DNA from: Streptomyces sp. B1I3
GTDB taxonomy: Bacteria; Actinomycetota; Actinomycetes; Streptomycetales; Streptomycetaceae
Direction of reading: 5' to 3'
Assembly: GCF_030816615.1 (NCBI RefSeq)
Contig: NZ_JAUSYD010000001.1
Span: 4,052,501-4,116,500, forward strand
DNA length: 64,000 nucleotides
Part shown: positions 40,940-50,821 of the stretch, piece after piece
How positions within the stretch are numbered: the first letter of the stretch is position 1
Layout of the letters: each line of letters opens with the position of its first letter
The notes under the pieces: model-generated
Database searches by the model: none
What the model saw: only the letters and a program-made list of their open reading frames with translations
What the model was told of the DNA's origin: nothing
Made by a program: the position numbers and the translations under genes

Positions 40940-41075
40940 CGAACCGCCGGCCGCCGCCCCCGCACCCCCGTGCCGTACGACCCGTGACGCACGGCGGACC
41001 GGCGGCTTTCCACAGCTGACCCACGCCTGTCCCCGGGCCCTTTAGTCTGGTGCCGAACGGAATGGAGGCGACAGC

Positions 41076-41264
41076 ATGTACGGCTGGATCTGGCGGCATC
41101 TGCCGGGGAACACATGGGTGCGAGGGCTCATCTCGCTCCTGCTGGTCCTGGCCGTGGTCTATGCGCTCTTCCAGTACGTCTTCCCCTGGGCGGAGCCGCT
41201 GCTCCCGTTCGGTGACGTGACGGTGGACGGCGAAGGAACCGGTGGAGAGGGGGCGGGTCGGTGA
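41076..41264 (+). CDS. Small single-pass membrane protein
   Basis: A 62-residue protein with one hydrophobic helix (GLISLLLVLAVVYALFQYVF) and a short acidic, Gly-rich C-terminal tail outside or inside the membrane. The ATG has an ATGGAGG site. Its stop overlaps the start of the amidotransferase gene as GTGA, so the pair is coupled. It is conserved in this neighbourhood across Streptomyces; function unknown. Confidence 0.8.
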   Translation: MYGWIWRHLPGNTWVRGLISLLLVLAVVYALFQYVFPWAEPLLPFGDVTVDGEGTGGEGAGR

Positions 41265-41899
41265 GCGCACGCATTCTCGTCGTCGACAACTACGACAGCT
41301 TCGTCTTCAACATCGTGCAGTACCTCTACCAGCTCGGCGCCGAGTGCGAAGTGGTGCGCAACGACGAGGTGACCACGGCCCACGCCGAGGACGGCTTCGA
41401 CGGGGTGCTGCTGTCTCCCGGTCCGGGCACCCCCGAGCAGGCGGGCGTCTGCATCGAGATGGTGCACCACTGCGCGAACAGCGGCGTTCCGGTCTTCGGC
41501 GTGTGCCTGGGCATGCAGTCGATGGCCGTCGCCTACGGCGGCGTCGTGGACCGCGCGCCCGAGCTGTTGCACGGCAAGACCTCTCCCGTGCTCCACGGGA
41601 GCAAGGGAGTGTTCGCCGGTCTGCCGTCGCCCTTCACGGCGACGCGCTACCACTCCCTCGCCGCCGAGCCGGCCACGCTCCCGCCCGAGCTCGAGGTCAC
41701 GGCACGGACGGCCGACGGCATCATCATGGGGCTGCGCCACCGTGAACTCGCGGTGGAGGGAGTGCAGTTCCACCCCGAGTCGGTGCTCACCGAGCACGGG
41801 CACCTGATGCTCGCCAACTGGCTGGAGCGGTGCGGCGACGCGGGGGCCGTCGAGAGATCGGCGGGGCTCGCGCCGGTGGTGGGCAAGGCCGCCGCGTGA
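41261..41899 (+). CDS. Class I glutamine amidotransferase, anthranilate/aminodeoxychorismate synthase component II
   Basis: A 212-residue glutaminase domain. The nucleophile is in GVCLGMQ, and the His-Glu pair is in FHPESVLTEHG. The N-terminus ILVVDNYDSFVFNIVQYL is typical of TrpG/PabA. It supplies ammonia from glutamine to a chorismate-using partner for folate or tryptophan synthesis. The partner is not in this window. It is translationally coupled on both sides (GTGA overlaps with the small membrane protein and the sortase). Confidence 0.93.
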   Translation: MSARILVVDNYDSFVFNIVQYLYQLGAECEVVRNDEVTTAHAEDGFDGVLLSPGPGTPEQAGVCIEMVHHCANSGVPVFGVCLGMQSMAVAYGGVVDRAPELLHGKTSPVLHGSKGVFAGLPSPFTATRYHSLAAEPATLPPELEVTARTADGIIMGLRHRELAVEGVQFHPESVLTEHGHLMLANWLERCGDAGAVERSAGLAPVVGKAAA

Positions 41900-43314
41900 C
41901 CCCACTCCGCCCCGAACCCGATGCCGGACAGGGAGGCCCGTACGCCCAGGGGGCGTACGAGGCCGATGGCACGTTCGAGTCGGCGGTGGAGCGGCTGGCG
42001 GACCCGCTGAACGACCCGCTGCCGGGGCGGCACGCGTCGCCCTGGTTCCGGGCGGAGACTCCCCCGCCCGGCGACGAGGCCCGGCAGGTGCCTCCGGCGG
42101 GGCCCCAGCAGGCCCCGGAGCGGGCTCAGACGCCACCGCAGCCTCCACATGAGTGGTACGACCCGGAGGGCTATCAGCGGGACTGGTACGGGCAGCAGGG
42201 GCCGGAACAGGCACCCGCTCCGAGACCGGCCCCCGCTCCGGAACCGGCCCCTGCTCCGGGGCGGCCCCCCGCTCCGGAACCGGCCCCTGCTCCGGAACGG
42301 GCCCCCGCTCCGGAACCGGCCCCACGGCCGGTGTCCGCTCCCGCCCCCGTGGCTGCGGACGAGACCGTCGCCCTGCGGACGGCTGCCGTGCCCCCGCGCG
42401 CGGCACGTGTGGCCGACGCGCCGGGCCTGGCCGACGCGCCCGGCCTGTCCGGTGCCGATGACCAGGGACCCGCCACCGCACCCCTGCCGACCGGCGGGCG
42501 GGCGGAGCGCCGCCGGGCGGCGAAGGGCCGCGGAAGACGACGTGGGGAGCCCGCCCGCCCGGCGGACGCGGGCGCCGCCGCGGCGGTACCCGCCGTACCG
42601 ATGTCACGCCTGGAGGCCCGGCGGGCCGCCCGTGCCGCCAAGGACAGCCCGGCTGTCGTGGCGAGCCGGGTCGTCGGCGAAATGTTCATCACCTTCGGTG
42701 TGCTGATGCTTCTGTTCGTCACCTACCAGCTGTGGTGGACCAACGTCCGCGCCGACCAGATCGCCGGACGCGAGACGCACAAGATCCAGGACGGATGGGC
42801 GAACGGGGCGCGCACGCCTGGGGTCTTCGAGCCCGGCCAGGGCTTCGCCATCATGCACATTCCCAAGCTGGACGTGGTCGCACCGATCGCCGAGGGCATC
42901 AGCAAGGAGAAGGTCCTCGACCGCGGAATGGTCGGTCACTACGCCGAGGGCAAGCTGAAGACCGCGATGCCCTCGGCGAAGCAGGGGAACTTCTCCGTGG
43001 CCGGTCACCGCAACACGCATGGCGAACCTTTCCGGTACATCAACAAGCTGAAGCCCGGTGACCCCATCGTGGTCGAGACGCAGGACGCGTACTACACGTA
43101 CGAGATGACCAGCATCCTTCCGCAGACCTCGCCGTCCAACGTCTCGGTCATCGACCCCGTGCCGCGGCAGTCCGGCTTCACCGGTCCGGGCAGATACATC
43201 ACACTCACGACCTGCACCCCGGAATTCACGAGTACGTACCGAATGATCGTGTGGGGCAAGATGGTCGACGAACGGCCGCGCAGCAAGGGGAAGCCCGACG
43301 CGCTCGTCGGCTGA
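41896..43314 (+). CDS. Class E sortase with long Pro/Ala-rich N-terminal region
   Basis: A 472-residue sortase. The GTG at 41896 overlaps the preceding stop. Residues 1-230 are disordered and include a tandem Pro-Ala-Pro-Glu repeat (42205-42345). A membrane helix follows (near 270, MFITFGVLMLLFVTYQLWW), then the sortase beta-barrel with catalytic His in VAGHRNTHG, Cys in TLTTCTP and Arg in TYRMIVWG. Class E sortases attach LAxTG proteins (chaplins and others) to the cell wall; S. coelicolor has two adjacent copies here. The long cytoplasmic repeat region is unusual for a sortase. Confidence 0.93.
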   Translation: MTPLRPEPDAGQGGPYAQGAYEADGTFESAVERLADPLNDPLPGRHASPWFRAETPPPGDEARQVPPAGPQQAPERAQTPPQPPHEWYDPEGYQRDWYGQQGPEQAPAPRPAPAPEPAPAPGRPPAPEPAPAPERAPAPEPAPRPVSAPAPVAADETVALRTAAVPPRAARVADAPGLADAPGLSGADDQGPATAPLPTGGRAERRRAAKGRGRRRGEPARPADAGAAAAVPAVPMSRLEARRAARAAKDSPAVVASRVVGEMFITFGVLMLLFVTYQLWWTNVRADQIAGRETHKIQDGWANGARTPGVFEPGQGFAIMHIPKLDVVAPIAEGISKEKVLDRGMVGHYAEGKLKTAMPSAKQGNFSVAGHRNTHGEPFRYINKLKPGDPIVVETQDAYYTYEMTSILPQTSPSNVSVIDPVPRQSGFTGPGRYITLTTCTPEFTSTYRMIVWGKMVDERPRSKGKPDALVG

Positions 43315-43350
43315 GGTGAGCTGGGCGACATCACGACAGGGGCGGGTGCG

Positions 43351-44085
43351 GTGGCAGCGAGGACCGAGCAGGAAGAGCGCGCCGAGGAGTCGACGCCCCC
43401 GGTGCGGCGCGGAAACCGTCATCCCGTCGCGACGGCCGTGAGCTTGTTCGGCGAGCTGCTGATCACCGCCGGTCTCGTGCTGGGGCTGTTCGTCGTCTAC
43501 TCGCTGTGGTGGACCAACGTCCTCGCCGACCGCGAGGCGGGCAAGCAGGGGGACACCGTCCGCGACCACTGGGCTGAAGGCCGGGGCCCGGGGGAGCTCG
43601 ACACCAAGGACGGCATCGGCTTCCTGCACGTGCCCGCGATGAAGAACGGCGAGGTGCTGGTCAAGAAGGGCACCGACACCGAGACCCTCAACAACGGCAT
43701 CGCCGGCTACTACACGGACCCCGTGAAGTCGGCCCTTCCCTCGGATGCCGAGGGCAACTTCGCGCTCGCCGCCCACCGGGACGGTCACGGCGCCAGGTTC
43801 CACAACATCGACAAGGTGAAGAAGGGCGACGCGGTCGTCTTCGAGACCGAGGACACCTGGTACGTCTACAAGGTCTACGCGGAGCTTCCGGAGACGTCGA
43901 AGTACGACGTCGACGCGATCGCGCCGGTGCCCAAGGAGTCGGGCGTCAAGAAGCCCGGCCGCTACATCACCCTGACCACCTGCACACCGGTCTACACGTC
44001 GAAGTACCGCTACATCGTGTGGGGTGAGCTGGTCCGCACGGAGAAGGTGGACAGCGACCGTACGAAGCCGGTGGAGCTGCGCTAG
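43351..44085 (+). CDS. Class E sortase (second copy)
   Basis: A 244-residue paralogue of the preceding sortase without its long N-terminal extension. One membrane helix (about 30-52) precedes the sortase domain with His in LAAHRDGHG, Cys in TLTTCTP and Arg in KYRYIVWG. The two sortases are 36 bases apart and probably co-transcribed. In S. coelicolor the equivalent pair is jointly needed for aerial hyphae formation through chaplin anchoring. A strong bidirectional terminator follows. Confidence 0.94.
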   Translation: MAARTEQEERAEESTPPVRRGNRHPVATAVSLFGELLITAGLVLGLFVVYSLWWTNVLADREAGKQGDTVRDHWAEGRGPGELDTKDGIGFLHVPAMKNGEVLVKKGTDTETLNNGIAGYYTDPVKSALPSDAEGNFALAAHRDGHGARFHNIDKVKKGDAVVFETEDTWYVYKVYAELPETSKYDVDAIAPVPKESGVKKPGRYITLTTCTPVYTSKYRYIVWGELVRTEKVDSDRTKPVELR

Positions 44086-44104
44086 CCGCCGGTGGACGCA
44101 CGTG

Positions 44105-44141
44105 AGGGGCCCCGGTCACCGTGGTGGTGACCGGGGCCCCT
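44105..44141. terminator. Bidirectional terminator between sortase and pknB
   Basis: A perfect 16-bp stem with a GTGGT loop between convergent genes, 20 bases after the sortase stop. Confidence 0.9.
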
Positions 44142-44170
44142 GCGTGCGCGATACGGCCGGGCCGGCCGGT

Positions 44171-46174
44171 CTAGCCCTGCTGGCCGCCGAAGAGGCCCCC
44201 GTTGCCCCCGTTGCCTCCGTTGCCCCCGTTGTCCCCGCCCGCGTTGCCGGGCAGGGCCTGCACGTTGACCACGCTGTTCTTGTCGACCATCTGGCCTGCC
44301 TGCGGCTGGAATCCGACCACCTTGGCATTGTCGTCGGTCGCGCCCTGGACGTTGATCTGCAACCCGGCCTGGGCCAGAGCGGCCTTCGCCTGGCCGAGCG
44401 TCATGTTGGCCAGGTCGGGGACGCCCACCTGCTGCGGCTCCGGCGGGCCCTTGGAGACCTTCAGGACGATCTGGACGTCCTTGGCCTGCTTGCTCGGGCC
44501 TTCCGGGGTCTGGCCGACGACCATGCCCTTCGGCTGGTCCGAGTCGACCTCCGTCTGGCTGATGTTGGTGAACCCGATGCCCCGGAGCTGGGCTTCCGCT
44601 TCCGCGTACGTGCGGTTCAGCACCGGCAGGTCGAGCAGGGCCTGCTTGGCCACCGTGAGCGTGATCTCGCTGTCCTTGGCGACCTTGGAGCCACCATCCG
44701 GCTTCTGCTCGGTGACCGTGCCCGGGGTCGCGTCGGACTCGGCCGAGATGACCTTGACCGTGAAGCCCTTGTCCTCCAGCTCCTGGCGGGCCGTCTCCTC
44801 GGACTTCTCCAGGACGTTCGGGACCTCGACCTTCGGCGCGCCGGTGGAGACGACGACGGTGACGGTCTCGCCCGTCTCCATCTGGCCGGCCGCCGGGGAC
44901 TGGCTGCAGATCTTGCCCTCGTCCTGGTTCTCGCAGGGCTCCTTCGCGCCCACCTTCAGGGTGACCTCGGCGTTGTCCGCGAGTCTCTGGGCGTCGGCGA
45001 CCGTGGAGCCGACCATCTTCGGTACGTCGATGGTGCCGCTGCTGCCCTCGTTCTCGCCGAAGACCGAACGGCCGATGAGGATCGCACCGATCAGCACCAG
45101 GACGCCCGCGACGACCAGCAGGATCGTCGAGGTGTTGCTCTTCTTCTGCTGGCGCCGGCGACCCGGGCGGTCGTCGTGTCCGTAACCGCCGTCGTCCGGA
45201 CCGACCGGCGGCAGCATGGAGGTCGGGGCACCGCCCGCGTCCGCCTGGCGCAGGGCCGTGGTGGGCTGGTCGCTGTTGTAGGCGTCGTAACCCCCGTAGC
45301 CCGCCGCGCCCATCGCCGCGGTGGCCGCGACCGGCTGCCCGTCGAGGCACGCCTCGATGTCGGCGCGCATCTCGTCGGCCGACTGATAGCGGTAGTCGGG
45401 GTCCTTGGTCAGCGCCTTCAACACGATCGCGTCCATCTCGGGCGTGATCTCGGGGTCGAAGTTGCTCGGAGGCTGCGGCTCCTCGCGCACGTGCTGGTAG
45501 GCGACCGCCACGGGCGAGTCCCCGACGAACGGGGGCCGCACGGCGAGCAGCTCGTAGAGCAGGCAGCCGGTCGAGTAGAGGTCGGAGCGCGCGTCGACCT
45601 GCTCACCCTTGGCCTGCTCCGGGGAGAGGTACTGGGCGGTCCCGATGACGGCGGCGGTCTGGGTCATCGTCATGCCGGAGTCACCCATGGCACGGGCGAT
45701 ACCGAAGTCCATGACCTTGACCTGACCGGTGCGCGTCAGCATGACGTTCGCCGGCTTGATGTCGCGGTGGACGATCTGCGCGCGGTGGGAGTACTCCAGT
45801 GCCTGGAGGATCCCGACGGTCATCTCGAGCGTGCGCTCGGGCAGCAGCTTGCGCCCCGAGTGCAGAAGCTCCCTCAGCGTCGAGCCGTCGACGTACTCCA
45901 TCACGATGTAGGGGATGGAGACACCGTCGACGTAGTCCTCGCCGGTGTCGTAGACGGCGACGATCGCGGGGTGGTTGAGCGAGGCGGCCGACTGGGCCTC
46001 ACGGCGGAACCGGGCCTGGAAGGACGGATCGCGGGCGAGGTCGGCCCGCAGCGTCTTCACGGCGACGGTGCGGCCGAGCCGGGTGTCGTGAGCGATGTAG
46101 ACCTCGGCCATGCCACCACGACCGAGCACCGAGCCCAGCTCGTACCGGCCGCCGAGGCGACGCGGCTCTTCCAT
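44171..46174 (-). CDS. pknB: Serine/threonine kinase PknB with four PASTA domains
   Basis: A 667-residue membrane receptor kinase. The Gly-loop is GRGGMAEVY, then come the VAVKTL lysine, HRDIKPAN, DFG, and an activation loop with TMTQTAAVIGT (likely autophosphorylation threonines). A membrane helix (STILLVVAGVLVLIGAILI) leads to four extracellular PASTA domains that bind peptidoglycan or lipid II fragments, then a Gly/Asn-rich tail. I chose the ATG at 46174 (MEEPRRLGG), where the kinase family normally starts; the frame extends 12 residues further up. It heads the conserved pknB-pbp-rodA-pstP-fha group controlling wall growth. Confidence 0.95.
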   Translation of the reverse strand: MEEPRRLGGRYELGSVLGRGGMAEVYIAHDTRLGRTVAVKTLRADLARDPSFQARFRREAQSAASLNHPAIVAVYDTGEDYVDGVSIPYIVMEYVDGSTLRELLHSGRKLLPERTLEMTVGILQALEYSHRAQIVHRDIKPANVMLTRTGQVKVMDFGIARAMGDSGMTMTQTAAVIGTAQYLSPEQAKGEQVDARSDLYSTGCLLYELLAVRPPFVGDSPVAVAYQHVREEPQPPSNFDPEITPEMDAIVLKALTKDPDYRYQSADEMRADIEACLDGQPVAATAAMGAAGYGGYDAYNSDQPTTALRQADAGGAPTSMLPPVGPDDGGYGHDDRPGRRRQQKKSNTSTILLVVAGVLVLIGAILIGRSVFGENEGSSGTIDVPKMVGSTVADAQRLADNAEVTLKVGAKEPCENQDEGKICSQSPAAGQMETGETVTVVVSTGAPKVEVPNVLEKSEETARQELEDKGFTVKVISAESDATPGTVTEQKPDGGSKVAKDSEITLTVAKQALLDLPVLNRTYAEAEAQLRGIGFTNISQTEVDSDQPKGMVVGQTPEGPSKQAKDVQIVLKVSKGPPEPQQVGVPDLANMTLGQAKAALAQAGLQINVQGATDDNAKVVGFQPQAGQMVDKNSVVNVQALPGNAGGDNGGNGGNGGNGGLFGGQQG

Positions 46175-46342
46175 AACTGATCCAGCCCTCTCCGTCAGTC
46201 CCGACCGCACCCGTGTGTGGTCCGGCGGTGCGCTGTTCGCGCTAACGCTACCGGGCGCTCACGGCGTGATCGGCCCGCACCCGTCAGCTGATATCCGACC
46301 GGTATACCAATGTGCTGGTGTGGACAGAAGTTGTGACGAGTG

Positions 46343-47800
46343 TCACTTCTTTCCGTCGAGTACCGCCTTCATCACGCTCTTGGCGATGGGGGCGGCCAGA
46401 CCGCCACCGGAGATGTCGTCACGGTTGGCGTTACCGTCCTCGACGACCACGGCGACGGCGACGGGGGAGCCGCTGTCGGTCTTGGCGTACGAGATGAACC
46501 AGGCGTACGGCTTCTCGCTGTTGTTGAGGCCGTGCTGCGCGGTTCCGGTCTTGCCGCCGACCGTCACCCCGTCGATCTGTGCGTTCTTCCCCGTGCCGTC
46601 CTTGACCACGGTCTCCATCATCTGCTGCAGCTTCTGGGCGTTCTCCCCCGAGAGCGGCTCGCTGAGCTGCTCCTTCTCGTGGGTGTAGATGACGTCCAGG
46701 TTGGGGGCCTGCCGCTGGGCGACCATGTACGGCTGCATGAGCTTGCCGTCGTTGGCGATCGCGGAGGCCACCATGGCCATCTGCAGTGGTGTCGCGCGGT
46801 TGGACGCCTGGCCGATGCCCGCCATCGCGTTCTGCGGGCGGTTGTCCTTCGGGTAAATGCTGGCGTCCGCGCGGACCGGGGTGAAGACCTCTTTGTTGAA
46901 GCCGAACTTGTCGGCCTGCTCGATCATCTTGTCGTTGCCGAGGTCGTCGCTCATCTTGCCGAAGACCGTGTTGCAGGACCAGCGCAGGGCCTCCCGGAGC
47001 GAAGCGTTCTCGCAGGGGATGTCGCCCTCGTTCTGCAGCAGGTTCGTCGACTGGGGGAGCTGCCAGGGCAGGGGCGATTCGGTATCGGCGTCGATGTCGG
47101 TGTAGAGGCCGTTCTCCAGCGCCGCGGCGGCGGTGACGACCTTGAACGTCGAGCCGGGCGGGTAGGTCTCCCGCAGTGCCCGGTTCAGCATCGGCTTGTC
47201 CTCGTCCTTCAGGAGCTTCTGCCGGGCGTCGGAGTCCTTGAAGGAGTTGCCCGCGAAGACCGAGGGGTCGTACGAGGGGGTGCTGGCCAGGGCCAGGATG
47301 GCGCCGGTCTGCGGGTCGAGCGCCGCGACGGCGCCCTTCTTGTCGCCGAGCCCTTCGAAGGCGGCCTTCTGGGCGGCGCCGTCCAGGGTCGTGACGATGT
47401 TGCCGCCGGTCTTCTTCTCGCCGGTGAACATCGACAGGGTGCGGTCGAAGAACAGCTGGTCGCTGTTGCCGGTGAGGATGCCGTCCTCGAGGTTCTCCAG
47501 CTGCGAGGAGTCGAAGGCCTGCGAGGAGTAGCCGGTGACGGGCGCCCACATGGGGCCGTCCTTCCAGACCCGCTTGTACTTGAAGTCGCCGTCCGTCGTC
47601 TCGACGGAGCCGGTGATCGGTTCACCGTCGACGATGATGTTGCCGCGCTCGTGTGCGTAGCGCTCGATCTCGACGCGGCGGTTGTGCTCGTTGGCGTTGA
47701 GCTCGTCGGCCCGGACGTACTGCAGGTAGTTGGTCCGGACGAGCAGGGCCAGGATGAGGAGGCCGCAGAACATGGCGATGCGGCGGAGCGGCTTGTTCAC
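46343..47800 (-). CDS. pbpA: Class B penicillin-binding protein (PbpA type)
   Basis: A 485-residue transpeptidase with an N-terminal membrane helix (residues 8-22). The active-site motifs are STFK (in PPGSTFKV), SCN (RWSCNTVF) and KTG (GGKTGTAQHG). It partners the RodA/FtsW-type glycosyltransferase encoded just upstream, whose stop overlaps its GTG start, and together they make septal or sporulation-related peptidoglycan. It ends 168 bases before pknB, which may be transcribed from its own promoter in that gap. Confidence 0.94.
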   Translation of the reverse strand: MNKPLRRIAMFCGLLILALLVRTNYLQYVRADELNANEHNRRVEIERYAHERGNIIVDGEPITGSVETTDGDFKYKRVWKDGPMWAPVTGYSSQAFDSSQLENLEDGILTGNSDQLFFDRTLSMFTGEKKTGGNIVTTLDGAAQKAAFEGLGDKKGAVAALDPQTGAILALASTPSYDPSVFAGNSFKDSDARQKLLKDEDKPMLNRALRETYPPGSTFKVVTAAAALENGLYTDIDADTESPLPWQLPQSTNLLQNEGDIPCENASLREALRWSCNTVFGKMSDDLGNDKMIEQADKFGFNKEVFTPVRADASIYPKDNRPQNAMAGIGQASNRATPLQMAMVASAIANDGKLMQPYMVAQRQAPNLDVIYTHEKEQLSEPLSGENAQKLQQMMETVVKDGTGKNAQIDGVTVGGKTGTAQHGLNNSEKPYAWFISYAKTDSGSPVAVAVVVEDGNANRDDISGGGLAAPIAKSVMKAVLDGKK

Positions 47801-49197
47801 GGTCGGACCACCTGGGTCATCTCGGCGTCCGGGGACGGAGCGGGGGCCGGGGCGGGACGGCGGGCGGTATCGCTGATCCTGATCAGGATGCCGACGAGGG
47901 CCCAGTTCGCGATGACGGACGAGCCACCCTGGGCGAGGAACGGCATGGTCATACCGGTCAGCGGGATGAGCCCCATGACGCCGCCGGCGACGACGAAGAC
48001 CTGGATGGCGAACGAGCCGGAGAGGCCGATCGCCAGGAGCTTGCCGAAGGGGTCGCGCGCGGCGAGCGCCGTGCGGACGCCGCGCTCGACGATCAGGCCG
48101 TAGACGAGCAGGACACCCATCATTCCGGCGAGTCCGAGCTCCTCACCGACGGTGGCGAGGATGAAGTCGGAGTTGGCGGCGAAGCCGATCAGGTCGGAGT
48201 TGCCCTGGCCGAGCCCGGTGCCGAGGGTGCCACCGGAACCGAAGGCCATCAGGGACTTGGCCATCTGCTCGCTGGCGGGAATCTTGCCCCAGCCGGCGAA
48301 CGGGTCGAGCCACGCGGTGACGCGGTCCTGGACATGCGGCTCGAACGAGGCGACACCGACCGCGCCGGCCCCGGACATCAGCAGGCCGAAGACGATCCAG
48401 CTGGTGCGCTCGGTCGCGACGTACAGCATGACGACGAACATGCCGAAGAAGAGCAGCGAGGACCCGAGGTCGGTCTCGAAGACGAGGATCAGGATCGAGA
48501 ACGCCCAGACCATCAGGATGGGTCCGAGGTCGCGGCCACGGGGGAGGTAGATGCCCATGAAGCGTCGGCTTGCCAGGGCCAGCGCGTCGCGCTTGACCAT
48601 GAGGTAGCCGGCGAAGAAGACGGCGATGACGATCTTGGCGAACTCTCCGGGCTGGATCGTGCCGACGCCCGGAATGTTGATCCAGATCTTGGCGCCGTTC
48701 ACGGCGGGGAAGAACATCGGCAGGATCAGCAGGATCAGCGCCACCATCATGGAGATGTAGGTGTAGCGCTGCAGGATGCGGTGGTCCTTGAGCGCGATGA
48801 GGACGCCCACCATCAGAGCCACACCGACCGCGGAGAAGATCAGCTGCTTGGAGGCGGCAGGAGCGAACGTCTCGAGGGCCTGGAAGCGCTCCGACTGGTC
48901 CAGACGCCAGATGAAAGCGAGACCCAGCCCGTTCAGCAGCGTTGCCAGCGGCAGCAGCAGCGGGTCCGCGTACGGGGCGAACCGCCGTACGGCGAGGTGG
49001 GCCACGCCTCCGAGCAGGGCGAGACCCAGTCCGTAGCCGAGCATGCCGGCGGGCAGTTCGCCATTGAGGGCGAGGCCCACGTTGGCGTACGCGAACACCG
49101 AGATCAGGACGGCGAACGCGACCAGCGCCAGCTCGGTGTTGCGTCGGCTCGGCGCGTCGATCGCGCCGATGGTGGTGGTGTTGGTGACAACGCTCAT
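47797..49197 (-). CDS. FtsW/RodA/SpoVE family peptidoglycan glycosyltransferase
   Basis: A 466-residue polytopic membrane protein with about 12 helices. SEDS signatures are seen: KDHRILQRYTYISM, then IQPGEFAKI and the GQGNSDLIGFAANSDFI segment with catalytic-region acidic residues. SEDS proteins polymerise lipid II glycan strands together with a class B PBP, here encoded directly downstream with a 4-base overlap. Location next to pknB and pstP matches RodA of mycobacteria. Confidence 0.94.
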   Translation of the reverse strand: MSVVTNTTTIGAIDAPSRRNTELALVAFAVLISVFAYANVGLALNGELPAGMLGYGLGLALLGGVAHLAVRRFAPYADPLLLPLATLLNGLGLAFIWRLDQSERFQALETFAPAASKQLIFSAVGVALMVGVLIALKDHRILQRYTYISMMVALILLILPMFFPAVNGAKIWINIPGVGTIQPGEFAKIVIAVFFAGYLMVKRDALALASRRFMGIYLPRGRDLGPILMVWAFSILILVFETDLGSSLLFFGMFVVMLYVATERTSWIVFGLLMSGAGAVGVASFEPHVQDRVTAWLDPFAGWGKIPASEQMAKSLMAFGSGGTLGTGLGQGNSDLIGFAANSDFILATVGEELGLAGMMGVLLVYGLIVERGVRTALAARDPFGKLLAIGLSGSFAIQVFVVAGGVMGLIPLTGMTMPFLAQGGSSVIANWALVGILIRISDTARRPAPAPAPSPDAEMTQVVRP

Positions 49198-49219
49198 GGT
49201 GCTGAAGGCCCCCTACGGC

Positions 49220-50737
49220 TTACTGCTTGCCGCACTGCGGGACCAGCTTCTTCTCTTCCTCCGAGAGGCTGGGGCCGGGAGTGGGGGTCGCGGTCTTCTT
49301 GTCGCCCTTGGCGGGGGGCGTGGCGGATGTGCTGTCGGCGTTCTCGTTCTGGTTCTTGGCGGCTTCCGCCTGGGCCGCGCGGCGCTGTGCGGCCTTCTTG
49401 CACGCGGACGCCTGTGCGTCGAGCTCGCTGACCTTCTGGCGGGCATCCATGAGGTTGCCCTCGGCAATGGTCGCCTCCACCTGCTTGCGCTGGTAGGGCG
49501 GGAGGTACTTCAGTTCGATCTCGGTGTTCTCTTCGACGTCGGAGAGCGAGACCCAGGCGAGGTCCTGGCTGATCCCGCGGAACAGCGCGACGTTCTCGTC
49601 CTTGGCGCCGACGTAGAACTGGGTCTGGGTCCAGCGGTAGCCCCCGTACACGCCACCGCCGATGACGGCCAGGGCCAGCACGATGTAGACCGACCGCTTC
49701 AGCCACTTGCGGCCGCCGCGGGGCTTGACGAAGTCGTCGTCGGTGTAGCTCAGAGCACCGTCCGGACCGGAGCCGTAACCCATGTCGTCGCCGCTGCCGG
49801 GGGGGCCGAAGCCTCCGGCGGGCGGGGGGACGGGGCGGCCGAGGCCGGCCGCGCGACCGGCGGGTGTCTCCATGGCACGGCCGTCGTTCGCCTGGGCGGC
49901 CTGGTTCTCGGCGACCGCGCCGACGATGACCGGGGTGTCGTTGAGCTGTCCGGCCAGGGTGTCGTTGCTGTCGACGTCCAGCACGTCGGCCACGATGCAC
50001 GTGATGTTGTCGGGGCCACCGCCGCGCAGGGCGAGCTGGATGAGCTCCTGGATGGTCTCCTGGGGGCCCTGGTAGCTGGCGAGCGTCTCCTCCATCGTCT
50101 GGTGCGAGACGACGCCGGAGAGACCGTCCGAGCAGATCAGGTAGCGGTCACCGGCGCGGACCTCGCGGACGGAGAGATCGGGCTCCACGTGGTCGCCGCT
50201 GCCGAGCGCCCGCATCAGCAGTGAGCGCTGCGGGTGGGTGGTGGCCTCTTCCTCGGTGATCCGGCCCTCGTCGACCAGGCGCTGCACCCAGGTGTGGTCC
50301 TGGGTGATCTGCGTCAGTACGCCGTCCCGCAGGAGGTAGGCGCGCGAGTCGCCGACGTGGACGAGGCCGAGGCGCTGACCGGTCCAGAGCAGGGCGGTGA
50401 GCGTGGTGCCCATGCCCTCGAGCTGGGGGTCCTCCTCGACCATGACGCGCAGCTGGTCGTTGGCCCGCTGGACCGCCGTGCCGAGCGAGGTGAGGATGTC
50501 GGAGCCCGGCACGTCGTCGTCGAGCTGGACGAGCGTGGAGATCACCTCGGAGCTGGCGACCTCACCGGCCGCCTGGCCACCCATGCCGTCGGCGATCGCG
50601 AGGAGGCGGGGGCCGGCGTAGCCGGAATCCTCGTTCCCCTCCCGGATCATGCCTTTGTGCGATCCGGCGGCGAAGCGCAGGGACAAGCTCATGCGCACCT
50701 CGCCCGTCGGCTCGGGGTACAGCCGGTCTCGAGCCAC
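49220..50737 (-). CDS. pstP: PP2C-type Ser/Thr phosphatase (PstP)
   Basis: A protein of about 505 residues. The N-terminal PP2C domain has metal-binding motifs EDSGYAG, ADGMGGQAAGE, HVGDSRAYLL and GGGPDNIT. A membrane helix (SVYIVLALAVIGGGVYGGY) and an extracytoplasmic domain follow, then a Ser/Thr/Lys-rich tail. It reverses PknB phosphorylation. I prefer the GTG at 50737 because GGAGG lies 7 bases upstream. The ATG at 50692 (MSLSLRFAAG), also with a GAGG site, is the alternative where the catalytic domain starts. Confidence 0.93.
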   Translation of the reverse strand: MARDRLYPEPTGEVRMSLSLRFAAGSHKGMIREGNEDSGYAGPRLLAIADGMGGQAAGEVASSEVISTLVQLDDDVPGSDILTSLGTAVQRANDQLRVMVEEDPQLEGMGTTLTALLWTGQRLGLVHVGDSRAYLLRDGVLTQITQDHTWVQRLVDEGRITEEEATTHPQRSLLMRALGSGDHVEPDLSVREVRAGDRYLICSDGLSGVVSHQTMEETLASYQGPQETIQELIQLALRGGGPDNITCIVADVLDVDSNDTLAGQLNDTPVIVGAVAENQAAQANDGRAMETPAGRAAGLGRPVPPPAGGFGPPGSGDDMGYGSGPDGALSYTDDDFVKPRGGRKWLKRSVYIVLALAVIGGGVYGGYRWTQTQFYVGAKDENVALFRGISQDLAWVSLSDVEENTEIELKYLPPYQRKQVEATIAEGNLMDARQKVSELDAQASACKKAAQRRAAQAEAAKNQNENADSTSATPPAKGDKKTATPTPGPSLSEEEKKLVPQCGKQ

Positions 50738-50821
50738 ACTGCCCACCCTCCGGTCGGGAGCCGCACCGGGTCCTTCGTCAGGACCGCTGCGGCTCGCTCG
50801 CTCCGCTCGCTCATTGTCGTA